NCBI GenBank assembly: GCA_023525915.1 | Contig: CP026657.1 | Location: forward strand, 310,001 to 374,000 | DNA length: 64,000 nt | Source: Acetispira formosa (nom. nud.) | GTDB lineage: Bacteria > Desulfobacterota > Desulfarculia > Adiutricales > Adiutricaceae | Reading direction: 5' to 3' | Shown: one piece after another, positions 1 to 10,568 of the stretch | Layout of the letters: every line of letters starts with the position of its first letter | Numbering within the stretch: position 1 is the stretch's first letter | Notes under the pieces: generated by a model | What the model was told of the DNA's origin: nothing | The model's input: the letters and a program-made list of their open reading frames with translations, nothing else | The model's database searches: none | Program-made: the position numbers and the translations under genes

Positions 1-90
1 AATCCGAAACCCGTGCCAAATTATTATACCCAAAGGCTGATCTGAAACGCCATGATTTTAAACCAGCCCGGCAGGCAGTAAGCACAAAGC

Positions 91-175
91 CAAGGGGGCG
101 CCGCTCTTAATACGATGATGGCTGCCGTAACTAACTATTCCGGGAAAAGGCCCCCAGACATGGGGGCCGGCCCCA
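91..175 (-). repeat. Family 3 intergenic repeat, copy 1
   Basis: On the minus strand this stretch carries the family core ATCATCGTATTAAGAG followed by GGGGCGCC-type sequence, and a TAACTATT-type segment next to a C-rich hairpin. Related copies lie near 9.0, 36.8, 51.3, 53.7, 55.5 and 63.4 kb. It fills the space where atpC would normally follow atpD. Confidence 0.7.
143..168 (-). terminator. Likely end of the ATP synthase transcript
   Basis: Read on the minus strand, a GGCCCCC/GGGGGCC hairpin with a six-base loop is followed by TTTT, starting about 14 bases after the atpD stop codon. It belongs to the family 3 repeat. It suggests that the transcript ends after the beta subunit. Confidence 0.55.
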
Positions 176-181
176 GCCCGG

Positions 182-1639
<1,458 letters not shown>

Positions 1640-1785
1640 TCAACCTTGATATGTCCAGTGTACGGTGAAATCCACCATATCTTACACACCAAGGGGAAAC
1701 TCTCATTTTTTATTTTTCTAAAGCGGGCATATTCCCGTCTTTTTTTCTAAAATCGCCCGATATGGCAACCCCGAAACCCAATCCG

Positions 1786-2676
1786 CTACGCGGCGGCCAG
1801 AGCCTCCGAGCCGTTGACTATATCGAGAAGTTCATTGGTAACCGAAGCCTGCCTGATCTTGTTGTAGATAAGGGTGAGGTTTTCGGTGATTTCCTTGCAG
1901 TTTTTGCTGGCGTTGTCCATGGCCTGCATCCGGGCCGCATTTTCACTGGTGGCCGATTCCAGCATGGCCTGATAAACCATAATGGTCAGGCTCCTGGGAA
2001 TGAGGCGCTCAAAAAGCGTCGTCGCGTCAGGCTCCACCAGAAAGTCATTGGCCCCGGTGAACTCAGCATCGTCAGACGCTTCCGGGATTTCATGATTTAA
2101 GGGCAGAAAAGGCACCAGTTCAGGCGTCTGGCGGGCCACACTGTGAAACCTGGTGGTCAGAAGCCAGACTTCCTTCAGGCCGCCATGCATGAAATCACCA
2201 ACCAGTTGTTCAGCAATTTCCTGAGCCAGCAAGTAGTCAAAATTGCCCATAACGCCGGTCATGGCATGGCTGACTTCCACCTTGCGGCGCTGATAATATT
2301 CCTTCAGCTTGCGGCCGACCAGAAACAGCGATACTTCATTGCCGGCCTCTCTCAAATTCATGATCTTCTTATCCAGCACATGAAAGAGATTGGTGTTGAA
2401 GCTGCCGCAAAGGCCGCGGTCAGAGGAGAAGGCCAGAATTTCAATCTTGTTGCCGGATTCTTTTTTGCCGGTGAGAAGCGGATGGTTGACCTCACCGGCC
2501 CGGCGGCCGATTTCAGCCACCAGACGGTGATGCTCCTCCGCATAGGCCCGAAAGCTTTCAGTCCGGCCCTGGGTGGCGCGGAGTTTGGCTGCCGCCACCA
2601 TATTCATGGCCTTGGTCAGCTTCTGGGTCTGCTTGACGGCCGTGATCTGGCGTTTAATATCCTTAAGCGAAGCCAT
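1786..2676 (-). CDS. atpG: F1 ATP synthase gamma subunit
   Basis: This 296-residue protein is the central rotor shaft that couples F0 rotation to catalysis in the alpha/beta hexamer. The N-terminus begins MASLKDIKRQITAVKQTQKLTKAM, shown here only as the typical gamma start (first helix of the coiled coil), and the C-terminal helix contains the conserved ARMQAMDNASKN segment. Length fits the family. It lies between atpA (119-base gap) and atpD (188-base gap); both gaps are wider than usual within an atp operon, and the atpA side includes a GTGCGTGGTCCGCAC palindrome also seen at the edge of family 3 repeats. Confidence 0.97.
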   Translation of the reverse strand: MASLKDIKRQITAVKQTQKLTKAMNMVAAAKLRATQGRTESFRAYAEEHHRLVAEIGRRAGEVNHPLLTGKKESGNKIEILAFSSDRGLCGSFNTNLFHVLDKKIMNLREAGNEVSLFLVGRKLKEYYQRRKVEVSHAMTGVMGNFDYLLAQEIAEQLVGDFMHGGLKEVWLLTTRFHSVARQTPELVPFLPLNHEIPEASDDAEFTGANDFLVEPDATTLFERLIPRSLTIMVYQAMLESATSENAARMQAMDNASKNCKEITENLTLIYNKIRQASVTNELLDIVNGSEALAAA

Positions 2677-2795
2677 AGATTATCCTTTCAAATGTGCGTG
2701 GTCCGCACTGGACAGGTCCGAGGTGACTTTTGCGACCTGCCAGGGGTTTCGGCCAGGAAGCGGCGGAAATCCCTTCAGTCCTTTGCTCCAACTGA

Positions 2796-4319
2796 CTATT
2801 CCGCGTCAGCGGGGGGAGTATAGACCGTGCTGAACTCAGTCAAGGCTTCTTTCATCTTGGTATCAAGCTCAGGAGATATATCTTTCTTGTCTTTTAACTC
2901 AGACAGGATTTCAGGATATTTTGACTCCACGAACTCAAACATCTGTTTCTCATAATCCAGAACGGCTGAAACAGGGTATTTATCGAGGAAGCCACGCGTG
3001 CCGGAATAAAGGGTCATAACCTCTTTTTCAGCCGGCATGGGCTGATACTGGGGCTGCTTCAGAAGTTCGACCATGCGTTGCCCACGATCAATCTGGGCCT
3101 TGGTGGCTTTGTCCAGGTCGGAGCCGAACTGGGCGAATGATTCCATTTCGCGGAACTGGGCCAAGTCCAGACGCAGGGTGCCGGCCACTTTTTTCATGGC
3201 CTTGGTCTGGGCCGCGCCGCCGACGCGGCTGACCGAAATACCAACGTTAATGGCCGGACGCACGCCGGAGAAGAACAGGTTCGGCTCCAGGAAGACCTGG
3301 CCGTCGGTAATGGAGATAACGTTGGTCGGAATAAAGGCCGACACGTCGCCCGCCTGGGTTTCAATGACCGGCAGGGCCGTCAGTGAACCCGCGCCCAGCT
3401 CGTCGCTGAGCTTGGCCGATCTTTCCAGAAGACGGGAGTGGTTGTAGAAAATGTCGCCGGGATAGGCTTCGCGGCCCGGAGGACGGCGGAGCAGGAGCGA
3501 CACCTGGCGATAAGCCACGGCCTGCTTGGAGAGATCATCATAAATTATGAGGGCGTGTTTGCCGCGGTCGCGATAATATTCGCCCATGGCCGTACCGGCA
3601 AAGGGGGCGATATACTGAAGAGTGGCCGGGTCGGAGGCGGCGGCGCAGACGACGATAGTGTAGTCCATGGCCCCGTGCTTCTCCAGATTGCTGACCACCT
3701 GGGCCACCGTCGATTTCTTCTGCCCGACGGCCACATAGACGCAGATGACGTCCTGGCCCTTCTGGTTGATGATGGCGTCAACGCAGATGGCGGTTTTCCC
3801 GATCTGACGGTCGCCGATGATCAGTTCGCGCTGGCCGCGGCCAACGGGAGTCATGGCGTCAATGGCCTTAATGCCGGTGTACATGGGTTCATGCACGCCC
3901 TTGCGGGCGATGATGCCGGGGGCAACCACCTCGATACGGGAAAACTCGGAGGCCTCAATGGGGCCTTTGCCGTCAATGGGCTGGCCCACGCCGTCGACCA
4001 CGCGGCCGAGAAGGGCGTCGCCGACCGGAACCTGGGCGATGCGCCCGGTGCGTTTGACGGTGTCGCCTTCCTTGATGTGTTCAACATCACCAAGAACAGC
4101 CACGCCGACGCTGTCTTCCTCAAGGTTCAGAACCATGCCCAAAATGCCATGAGGGAACTCCAGAAGTTCCATGGCCATGGCTTTTTCCACGCCGTAGACC
4201 TTGGCCACGCCGTCACCGACTGAAAGGACAGTGCCGGTTTCAGCCAGTTCAACCTGGCGTCCGTAGTCATTGATTTGCGACTTGATAATTTCGCTGATTT
4301 CATCCGCTCGTATGGCCAT
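2796..4319 (-). CDS. atpA: F1 ATP synthase alpha subunit
   Basis: This 507-residue non-catalytic nucleotide-binding subunit alternates with beta in the F1 hexamer. The P-loop reads GDRQIGKT, where most family members have GDRQTGKT, so one loop residue is changed. The downstream [10 protein letters not shown] and [19 protein letters not shown] regions are typical alpha sequence. The start at 4319 gives the usual [17 protein letters not shown]-terminus. The gene sits in the conserved delta-alpha-gamma-beta order and is certainly cytoplasmic and membrane-peripheral. Confidence 0.98.
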   Translation of the reverse strand: MAIRADEISEIIKSQINDYGRQVELAETGTVLSVGDGVAKVYGVEKAMAMELLEFPHGILGMVLNLEEDSVGVAVLGDVEHIKEGDTVKRTGRIAQVPVGDALLGRVVDGVGQPIDGKGPIEASEFSRIEVVAPGIIARKGVHEPMYTGIKAIDAMTPVGRGQRELIIGDRQIGKTAICVDAIINQKGQDVICVYVAVGQKKSTVAQVVSNLEKHGAMDYTIVVCAAASDPATLQYIAPFAGTAMGEYYRDRGKHALIIYDDLSKQAVAYRQVSLLLRRPPGREAYPGDIFYNHSRLLERSAKLSDELGAGSLTALPVIETQAGDVSAFIPTNVISITDGQVFLEPNLFFSGVRPAINVGISVSRVGGAAQTKAMKKVAGTLRLDLAQFREMESFAQFGSDLDKATKAQIDRGQRMVELLKQPQYQPMPAEKEVMTLYSGTRGFLDKYPVSAVLDYEKQMFEFVESKYPEILSELKDKKDISPELDTKMKEALTEFSTVYTPPADAE

Positions 4320-4436
4320 GTCGCCTCACTCTCCTTGCGCTTTGTCCGCCCGCCCGCTTCTTTCAAGAAACCAAAAGGGCCGCGCGTCTTGGTAATGTAA
4401 GGAACGGAGTTCCTGGTACTTGCTATATACTGAAAA

Positions 4437-4979
4437 TTATTGATTATCCAAAAGCTGAGCCAGCTTGTTCATCTGAGTCCGAACGCTGCCGTCAATGGTC
4501 AGGTCGCCCATCTGGGCAATCAGCCCGCCGATAATTGAGGGATCGCGGGTGACGTTCAACTCCACCTTACGCCCGGCAAAACCGCTGAGCGCCCCCTTGA
4601 TGGCTTCAATCTGGCTGTCTTCCAAGTCGGTGGCCGAAGTCAGGGTAGCCCTGATAACGCCATTGTGCTCATCCACCATTTTTTTATAAACTTCGGCTAT
4701 ATCCGGCAGATCCGGCAACCTTTCGTTATCCATCAGCAGTTTGACGAAATTGGAGGTCAGGGTATTCAGCCCCGCTTTTTCCAGAATGCCGTCCAGCATC
4801 TTCCGTCGCACCTGATGGGGAAAGAAGGGGGATAGCAAAGCCTTGGATTCCTCCCCGGCACCGCCGATGGCCTGAGACAACTGCTCCAGATCTCGACCGT
4901 AATCGGCAAACTTGCCGTCTTCCAGGCCCAGCCATAGAAGGGCCCGGGCGTAACGTTTGACTACCGTATGGTTCTTCAT
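4437..4979 (-). CDS. atpH: F1 ATP synthase delta subunit
   Basis: This 180-residue OSCP/delta-type protein is part of the peripheral stalk and links the b dimer to the top of F1. The N-terminal domain (VVKRYARALLWLG) and the C-terminal segment with DPSIIGGLIAQMGDLTIDGS are typical for the family. It lies 17 bases after atpF and 117 bases before atpA on the minus strand, in the standard gene order. Length matches the family. Confidence 0.95.
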   Translation of the reverse strand: MKNHTVVKRYARALLWLGLEDGKFADYGRDLEQLSQAIGGAGEESKALLSPFFPHQVRRKMLDGILEKAGLNTLTSNFVKLLMDNERLPDLPDIAEVYKKMVDEHNGVIRATLTSATDLEDSQIEAIKGALSGFAGRKVELNVTRDPSIIGGLIAQMGDLTIDGSVRTQMNKLAQLLDNQ

Positions 4980-4996
4980 GTTTCGTCCAGCCTTGA

Positions 4997-5569
4997 TCAG
5001 TTCATTGATTTGAGCTTCTGCACCTGCTCCATAAATTCATTGGTCAGGCGCTTCTGGTCGTCGTCATTAATATTGCTCTTTACCAGTTCATTGGCTGCCT
5101 TGGTTGAAATATTCACGATTTCCACCATCAGGGCCTGACGGGCGGCTTTCATTTCCAGATCCATGGCCGCCTGCGCCTTTTGAACTATATTTTCCGCCGC
5201 TGCCTTGGCTTCAGCGATGATGCGATCGGCTTCCTTCTGGCCCATCCGATCGTATTGGGACAGGATGGAATCTCTTTCCGAAGCAATGCCGGCAATTTCC
5301 TTCTGCATTATTTCAGTCTGTTCTTCCAGGTTGCGGGCCTGGGTTTCCAGGTATTCAAGGCTGCGGGCAATGCCTTCGCGGCGGTCACGGAAGAACTTGG
5401 CCACTGGCTTTTTCAGGAGCCAGAACAGGATGCCGAAGAAAACCGCAAAGTTCATCAGGCGATAGATAAGGTCTTTCTTCTGCGCGGCGGAATACTCACC
5501 GGCGGCCAAAGCTGTGCCGGCGACCATGACCATAGCGGCCACAGTCAGGATTACCAGAGCTTTCCTCAT
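4997..5569 (-). CDS. atpF: F0 ATP synthase b subunit with signal peptide
   Basis: This 190-residue b-type subunit forms one half of the peripheral stalk. It starts with a cleavable-looking signal sequence (MRKALVILTVAAMVMVAGTALA), then a membrane segment (near residues 36-52, NFAVFFGILFWLL), then a long charged helical coiled coil to the C-terminus. A signal peptide on b is common in Desulfobacterota and rare elsewhere. Its start overlaps the stop of the preceding b' gene by four bases, so the two are translationally coupled. The a and c subunits of F0 are not in the window, as expected where the F0 genes form a separate locus. Confidence 0.93.
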   Translation of the reverse strand: MRKALVILTVAAMVMVAGTALAAGEYSAAQKKDLIYRLMNFAVFFGILFWLLKKPVAKFFRDRREGIARSLEYLETQARNLEEQTEIMQKEIAGIASERDSILSQYDRMGQKEADRIIAEAKAAAENIVQKAQAAMDLEMKAARQALMVEIVNISTKAANELVKSNINDDDQKRLTNEFMEQVQKLKSMN

Positions 5570-5997
5570 ATCTTTCTCCCCAGTATTTTTTCAGCCATGT
5601 CACGGGCAATGGCTTCGGTTTCCCGGGCCAGGGCCTCGCGGGCGGCGGCAGTGGATTCTCTAAGGCGGTTTTTGGCTTCGCTGGTCTGACGGGCGGCCTC
5701 ATCCTGGGCTTTGGCCAGGATAGATTTTTCCTCTTCCAGGCCCTTTGAGACCAGATCATTTTTTAAATGAAGCCCCTGGCGAAGAGATTCAGCGTTGAGG
5801 CGGGCTTTTTCGCTCTCGCCGCCTTCAATTTCGGTTTTGGCCTTGGCCGCTTTATCCTTCAGCCGGTCGAACAGTTCTTTGCGTTCGGCCAGAATTTTGC
5901 GGATCGGCTTGTAGAGGAGGAAATTGAGGGCCGCCAGAAGGAGGAGGAAGTTGATAAGCTGGATGACCAGAGATGCGTCAAAACTAATGCTGACCAT
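5566..5997 (-). CDS. atpF': F0 ATP synthase b' subunit
   Basis: This 143-residue protein has one N-terminal membrane helix (LVIQLINFLLLLAALNFLLY) followed by KPIRKILAERK and a long alanine/glutamate/lysine-rich coiled coil, the normal build of a b/b' subunit. It is the first gene of the operon and overlaps atpF by four bases. Having both a plain b' and a signal-peptide b indicates a heterodimeric peripheral stalk. Which of the two is named b or b' is a convention. Confidence 0.92.
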   Translation of the reverse strand: MVSISFDASLVIQLINFLLLLAALNFLLYKPIRKILAERKELFDRLKDKAAKAKTEIEGGESEKARLNAESLRQGLHLKNDLVSKGLEEEKSILAKAQDEAARQTSEAKNRLRESTAAAREALARETEAIARDMAEKILGRKI

Positions 5998-6676
5998 TTA
6001 TGCCACCTTGGTTGAGCTGTTTACCGGGAACGGTCGCCTGTCATTAATCAATATAAAGACGTTCCGGCCCTGTATCCGCGTTTTGTTTTAAACCGATCCG
6101 GCATTGCCGTTGAACCGGTCAGGTTTATGGATCGCCCCATAATATCAAACACCGATGCAGCGATCCGCTTTTTCTGGCCTGGAAAAGCTTGAGACATAGT
6201 TATCTCCCGCATGAATAAAGAAACAGCGCCATGCGAGATATTGCATTAATAACCAAGTGATTTCCCAGCACTAGATTGGGACATTGTAGCTCGACTTACC
6301 TAAATGGTCAAGCATATAATTTTATTTTACTTATACCGGACACCAACAATTGTGTTTATACAGATTGTTTATCGAATTTGTTGAGACCCTTCCCGCGGCG
6401 GCTCTGACAGAAAAAAGTCCTTTGGATGACTTGAGTTACGGAGATTTGGCAATCTCGGAAAATGGCCGGAATTAATCTGAATTACCTTTTGACGGGCAAA
6501 ATAATTTTTTAAAAAAAAACTTGAGTGAAAAAATGAAATTAAAAATATGTCTTTCAATTCTGTCGACAATATTATTATAATGCTGAACATTATCCACGAT
6601 CACGCGTCCGCCCCTTCCGGCGCGGCCGCGACGGGCAATCCCGGCCATATCCGACTGCTGCCCTGGAACATTTATA
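5998..6676. other. Gene-free divergent spacer, atp / gpsA
   Basis: These 679 bases separate the minus-strand ATP synthase operon from plus-strand gpsA and should hold both promoters. The stretch is AT-rich, especially 6290-6590. No convincing open frame, structured RNA or repeat copy was recognised. Confidence 0.6.
6552..6581 (+). promoter_or_regulatory. Possible sigma-70 promoter of gpsA
   Basis: A perfect TATAAT lies at 6576-6581 with a weak TTTCAA about 18 bases upstream, roughly 95 bases before the gpsA start. Only the -10 box is strong. Confidence 0.35.
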
Positions 6677-7762
6677 ATGAAAGGTAATCATCAACCTATG
6701 GAGGCGCCAAAAATACCGCCCCGGGTGGCCATCGTCGGCGCAGGCTCGTGGGGCACGGCTCTGGCCGCCCACTGTGCCCGGCAGGGGTTGTCTGTAACTA
6801 TTTGGGCCCGCAAGCCCGAAGTTGCCGAGCAAATAAATAATGAACATGAAAACAGGGCCTTCCTTCCCGATCTGAAGCTGCCCGGAGCCATACATGCGGT
6901 CAGTGACCTGAAGACGGCCCTGGAGGGGCAGGCTGTGGTTCTGGTGGTGGTGCCCAGCCATGTGATGCGGGAGATGGCCGGGAAAATGGCTCCCCACCTG
7001 GTCAGCGGCGCGGCCGTAATCAGCGCCTCCAAGGGCATTGAGGATGAGACCTCAGCCAGCATGGTGCAGATTCTGGAAGATGAGCTGCCGTCCAGCCTGG
7101 GCATTTCCATCGGCGCCATTTCCGGCCCCAGCTTTGCCAGGGAAGTAGCTGAAGGTCTCCCGACCGCCGTAACCCTGGCCCTGAGGTCTCATCCTTTGGC
7201 CCAATCACTACAGGTTATGCTGTCGTCGCCGACATTCAGGATATATACCTCACCCGATCTCATAGGGGTGGAACTAGGCGGAGCGCTGAAAAACGTCTAC
7301 GCTATTGCCACCGGCATCTGCGACGGCTTCCGGCTGGGTTTCAACGCCCGCGCGGCCATGCTGACCAGGGCGCTGGGGGAAATGACCCGCATGGCTGTGG
7401 CCATGGGGGCCAACCCCATGACCCTAACCGGCCTGTCAGGCATGGGTGACCTGATTCTGACGGCCACCGGCGAACTTTCGCGAAACCGCCGGGTCGGTCT
7501 GCGCCTGGGCGGAGGCGAGAAGCTGGATGACATTCTGGCCGGAAGCAGGGAAGTGGCCGAAGGCATCCGCAACGCCCGGTCTGTCCGCAACATGGCCCTG
7601 CGGTATAATGTCGATATGCCCATGGCCCGTGAAGTCTACCGGGTATTATATGAAAACAAGGAGCCTAGACAGGGCATGGTGGACCTTCTGACCCGCAAGC
7701 TGAAAGACGAACTCGATCCGCGCTATCAGGGGCCATACGCTGTTTCAATGGATGATGAATAA
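6677..7762 (+). CDS. gpsA: Glycerol-3-phosphate dehydrogenase [NAD(P)+]
   Basis: This enzyme reduces dihydroxyacetone phosphate to sn-glycerol 3-phosphate, the backbone for phospholipids, in the cytosol. The N-terminal Rossmann loop GAGSWGTALA lies near residues 21-30. SASKGIEDET, GPSFAREV and the catalytic-lysine segment GGALKNVYAIATG follow, and GLSGMGDLILT is in the C-terminal domain. The frame is 361 codons. A second ATG at 6698 (MEAPKIPPRVAIVG) would give 354 residues, nearer the usual length; neither has a strong ribosome site, so the start is open. It stands alone, with its own spacer on both sides. Confidence 0.95.
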   Translation: MKGNHQPMEAPKIPPRVAIVGAGSWGTALAAHCARQGLSVTIWARKPEVAEQINNEHENRAFLPDLKLPGAIHAVSDLKTALEGQAVVLVVVPSHVMREMAGKMAPHLVSGAAVISASKGIEDETSASMVQILEDELPSSLGISIGAISGPSFAREVAEGLPTAVTLALRSHPLAQSLQVMLSSPTFRIYTSPDLIGVELGGALKNVYAIATGICDGFRLGFNARAAMLTRALGEMTRMAVAMGANPMTLTGLSGMGDLILTATGELSRNRRVGLRLGGGEKLDDILAGSREVAEGIRNARSVRNMALRYNVDMPMAREVYRVLYENKEPRQGMVDLLTRKLKDELDPRYQGPYAVSMDDE

Positions 7763-8015
7763 AAAAAAGCCCGGGGAAACCGCCGCCCGGACATGTGGTC
7801 CGGGCCCTGTCCGTGGTTTCGGAAAAAAAGACTGGAAAATAGTCAGGAAAAAAATTTTTCGGAAAATTGTATTCAGCCTCAAGATTATGCTTGACCAGAG
7901 ACCCAAAAATAGGCAATATAGCCTCTGCCCTAGGTAATCTGTGGACTGTGGCCTTGGGGTGGGTGAAATCCTGCCTCCAGAAAGTATATGTGTCATTATA
8001 AAGGAAGGATAGACC

Positions 8016-8288
8016 ATGACTAAAGCAGAACTTATAGCCAAGATAGCTGAGGAAACCGGCATTACCAAAAGCCAGGCCGACAAAGTGTTGACCACTCTGG
8101 TGGAAGCGGTTACCGAAGAGATCAAAACCAGCGGCAACATGACCCTGTCCGGGCTGGGCAGCTTCTCCGTTGTTCGCCGCGAGGCCCGCAAAGGCCACAA
8201 TCCCAAGACTATGGCTCCCATGGACATTCCGGCTTCCAACGCCGTCAAATTCAAAAGCGCCAAAGCTCTCAAAGACGCTGTCAACTAA
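8016..8288 (+). CDS. hup: HU-family DNA-binding protein
   Basis: This 90-residue histone-like protein binds and bends DNA as a dimer. MTKAELIAKIAEETGITKSQA is the usual first helix pair, and GLGSFSVVRREARKGHNPKT spans the beta-saddle and DNA-binding arm with the intercalating proline region. The C-terminal FKSAKALKDAVN is typical. The start has an AAGGAAGG ribosome site seven bases upstream. Whether it is HU or the related IHF cannot be settled by eye, but the arm is HU-like. Confidence 0.95.
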   Translation: MTKAELIAKIAEETGITKSQADKVLTTLVEAVTEEIKTSGNMTLSGLGSFSVVRREARKGHNPKTMAPMDIPASNAVKFKSAKALKDAVN

Positions 8289-8378
8289 ACTGTCAGTTCG
8301 GATTGACACTGTCACACACTGTTGTCGCCTGTTCGCGGCTTATTGATGTGTGCCGGTCAGCACCAGTCTTTGACTGGC

Positions 8379-8547
8379 AGCGATTCTAATTATGGCTTTT
8401 CCCTAAACTTACGGCTCGTAGCTACACAAAAAGCGTGGTTTTTGTTTCGCGAGCAACTATTTTTTCGTCAAAACCAGTCGCTGGCGCTCCGTCTCGCTAC
8501 GCTCGACCCCGCTTTATGCGGCGGTGTCGGCCATAATTAGAATTGCT
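8379..8547 (+). repeat. Family 1 structured repeat, copy 1
   Basis: The ends are inverted (AGCGATTCTAATTATGGC and GCCATAATTAGAATTGCT). Inside are a CAAAAA-GCGTGG-TTTTTG hairpin, TTTCGCGAG, and the block CAAAACCAGTCGCTGGCG followed by CTCCGTCTCG. This is one of the best-preserved copies and defines the family. Confidence 0.85.
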
Positions 8548-8566
8548 GTTTGACCGGGTCGGCTGT

Positions 8567-8594
8567 TTGACATTTCTCAAAAAAATGTTATCAT
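8567..8594 (+). promoter_or_regulatory. Likely sigma-70 promoter of rpoZ
   Basis: TTGACA at 8567-8572 and TATCAT at 8589-8594 are separated by 16 bases, about 105 bases before the rpoZ start. Confidence 0.5.
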
Positions 8595-8698
8595 AATGAT
8601 TGCGGCTTGTTTTCTGAAGCCGGTCCGGTGGTTATTCCGCCTGACGGAGGCTTTAGGAATTCAGGCCTCATTCCATTTGTTTTTGAAAGGAGCCGGAA

Positions 8699-8965
8699 AT
8701 GGCCCGCGTTACTGTTGAAGACTGCCTGACCCAGGTTGAAAATCGTTTTGTGCTGGTGCACCTGTCCGCTGAAAGGGCCCGTCAGTTGAAAAAAGGCGCC
8801 ATTCCTCTCAACGAGCGCAAAAATAAGGAAGTGGTGCTGGCTCTCAGGGAAATCGCCGGCGGTCAGATTACTCAGGATAATCTGAAAAACCATGAGCCTG
8901 TTTTTATGGAGCAGGACGAACCCATTGAGATCATCGACGACGACAACTCCCCGTCTGATGACTGA
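8699..8965 (+). CDS. rpoZ: RNA polymerase omega subunit
   Basis: This 88-residue protein supports assembly of RNA polymerase by holding the beta-prime chain. [20 protein letters not shown] is the usual N-terminus, and [15 protein letters not shown] matches the conserved [11 protein letters not shown] core. The tail is acidic. AAAGGAG lies seven bases before the ATG. A palindromic terminator follows 20 bases after the stop. Confidence 0.95.
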   Translation: MARVTVEDCLTQVENRFVLVHLSAERARQLKKGAIPLNERKNKEVVLALREIAGGQITQDNLKNHEPVFMEQDEPIEIIDDDNSPSDD

Positions 8966-8984
8966 CAATGTCTGATTTCTTTAT

Positions 8985-9018
8985 AAGGCCGTAAACATAT
9001 TCATGTTTACGGCCTTTT
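8985..9018 (+). terminator. rpoZ terminator
   Basis: The stem AAGGCCGTAAACAT/ATGTTTACGGCCTT with a short loop is followed by TT, just after the rpoZ stop. Confidence 0.85.
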
Positions 9019-9120
9019 GTGCGTGGCCCGCACGGGGCTTTGTCTGGGTGGGGTTTTGCTCGTAATCGTTGGTTCTGGCGGCCATCATCGTATTCAGAGC
9101 GTTGCCCCGTGGCTATGGCG
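9018..9120 (+). repeat. Family 3 intergenic repeat, copy 2
   Basis: It contains GTGCGTGGCCCGCACGGGG, then GGCGGCCATCATCGTATT and a GAGCGTTGCCCC tail, matching the copies at 53.7 and 55.5 kb. It directly follows the rpoZ terminator and precedes mogA. Confidence 0.7.
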
Positions 9121-9178
9121 CGGGTATGCGCCGAGTGCGCTGTCGTGTCCTGGCCGTCAATCAGAAAGGATGTCTCTT

Positions 9179-9676
9179 GTGGCTATGGAGTATAAAACCG
9201 CAATAGTCATAGTCTCCACCAAGGGCGCCGCCGGCGAGAGGGAAGACCGCGTCGGACCGGCCCTGGCTGAGCGGCTGGCCGGAAGCGGCTATCAATGTTC
9301 GCCAGCCATTATAGTCACCGACAGCCGTGAGGCCGTCTCCAGCCTGCTGGTGAAGCTGATTGACCGCGAGGGCTATGATTTGGTGCTCACCAGCGGCGGA
9401 ACGGGGCTGTCACCCTCTGACGTGACCCCTGAAGCCACCCTGGATGTGGCTGAACGGGAGATACGCGGCCTGGCCGAAGCCATGAGGGCGGCCGGACGAG
9501 CCATTACACCCCATGCCGATCTTTCGCGGGCAGTGGTGGTTCAGCGGCGTCAGAGTCTGATTATCAACCTGCCGGGCTCCCCCAAGGGCGCTCTGGAAAA
9601 TCTGGAAGTGGTGCTCCCGGCCCTGAAACACGGCCTGGACAAAATCAAAGGCGATCCCTCTGATTGCGCCAGATAG
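9179..9676 (+). CDS. mogA: Molybdopterin adenylyltransferase (MogA/MoaB family)
   Basis: The family adenylylates molybdopterin before molybdate insertion, a late step of molybdenum cofactor synthesis. The core TSGGTGLSPSDVTPEAT is the MPT-binding signature, and LPGSPKGALENLEVVLPALKH is the conserved C-terminal segment. The frame is open from 9017, but that part is repeat DNA. The GTG at 9179 has AAAGGA eight bases upstream and gives 165 residues, close to the usual size; ATGs at 9170 and 9185 are alternatives. It may serve the molybdenum hydroxylase encoded at 55.6 kb. MogA and MoaB are hard to tell apart by eye. Confidence 0.9.
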   Translation: MAMEYKTAIVIVSTKGAAGEREDRVGPALAERLAGSGYQCSPAIIVTDSREAVSSLLVKLIDREGYDLVLTSGGTGLSPSDVTPEATLDVAEREIRGLAEAMRAAGRAITPHADLSRAVVVQRRQSLIINLPGSPKGALENLEVVLPALKHGLDKIKGDPSDCAR

Positions 9677-9743
9677 GGATTATGTGTTAAAATAAAAAAC
9701 CCTCTAATGGGAGAACAGCCTGATCTGAACGGGAGCTGACCTG

Positions 9744-10568
9744 ATGAAGACATTGCTGCTGCTTCTTCTAACCCTTGCCCTGATTCACCCGTCCGCACTG
9801 GCCGGGGCCAATGAGAATGTCCTCCGCATATCCGGTTCCAGCACAGTTCTGCCCATCGCCCAGAGGGCGGCTGAATATTTCATGGGGCTTCACCCCAATC
9901 TTCAGCTCTCGGTTTCAGGCACTGGAAGCGGGGAGGGAATCAAGGCCCTGGTGGAGAACGCCACCGATATCGCCACTTCATCACGAGATTTGAAACCTAA
10001 AGAAATAGAGCGCATGGAAGGGGCCGGAATTCATCTGGAACGCCATATCGTAGCCATTGACTGCGTTGTGGTGGTGGTGCACCCGGATAATCCGGTCAGT
10101 GACCTGACCCTGAAGCAGCTTAAGGGGCTGTATGACGGCCAGTTTCAAAACTGGAGCGATATCGGTGGATTTGACAAGCAAGTGGTGGCCATTAACCGCG
10201 ACGTCAGTTCCGGCACTTTTGAAACCTGGCTGGAAATGGTGCTTCAGGGCGAACGCTACCGGCGCGACGCCCAGATGCAGACTTCATCCGGCGGGGTGGC
10301 TTATGCGGTTTCAGGCAACAAGTACGCCATAGGCTATATCGGGCTGGGCTATGTTACGCCTAAAGTGAAGGTGGTGACTATAAATGGAGTCAGGCCGAGT
10401 CTGTCCACCATCCGCAATGGTCAGTATCCCCTGGCCAGAGAGCTTTATATGTTCACCCGGCCTGATGCCCCGGAAGTGGCCCTGAAATTCATTGACTTCC
10501 TGACCACGCCCGCCGGCCGCCGGCTGGTGGAAAAAGAAGGTTTTGTTTCTGTGGAGGCCACCCGATGA
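9744..10568 (+). CDS. pstS: Phosphate ABC transporter substrate-binding protein
   Basis: This 274-residue periplasmic protein captures inorganic phosphate and delivers it to PstCA. An N-terminal signal peptide (about residues 1-20, ending SALAGA) is followed by ISGSSTVLPIAQ, VSGTGSGEGIKALV and AINRDVSSGTFETW, which are the phosphate-binding loops of the family. It has GGGAG upstream of the ATG. It opens the pstSCAB-phoU operon; its stop overlaps the start of pstC (ATGA), implying translational coupling. A Pho box could not be recognised. Confidence 0.95.
   Translation: MKTLLLLLLTLALIHPSALAGANENVLRISGSSTVLPIAQRAAEYFMGLHPNLQLSVSGTGSGEGIKALVENATDIATSSRDLKPKEIERMEGAGIHLERHIVAIDCVVVVVHPDNPVSDLTLKQLKGLYDGQFQNWSDIGGFDKQVVAINRDVSSGTFETWLEMVLQGERYRRDAQMQTSSGGVAYAVSGNKYAIGYIGLGYVTPKVKVVTINGVRPSLSTIRNGQYPLARELYMFTRPDAPEVALKFIDFLTTPAGRRLVEKEGFVSVEATR

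Larger units (their letters stand above)
8289..8698. other. Gene-free spacer, hup / rpoZ
   Basis: These 410 bases hold a complete family 1 repeat and the putative rpoZ promoter, both listed separately. Nothing else was seen. Confidence 0.6.

Noticed and set aside
3438-4223. 261-codon open frame opposite atpA
   Set aside because: Antisense shadow of atpA, with composition typical of such frames.
9017-9178. N-terminal extension of mogA
   Set aside because: The added part lies in a family 3 repeat and its translation resembles nothing in the family; a ribosome site sits further in.
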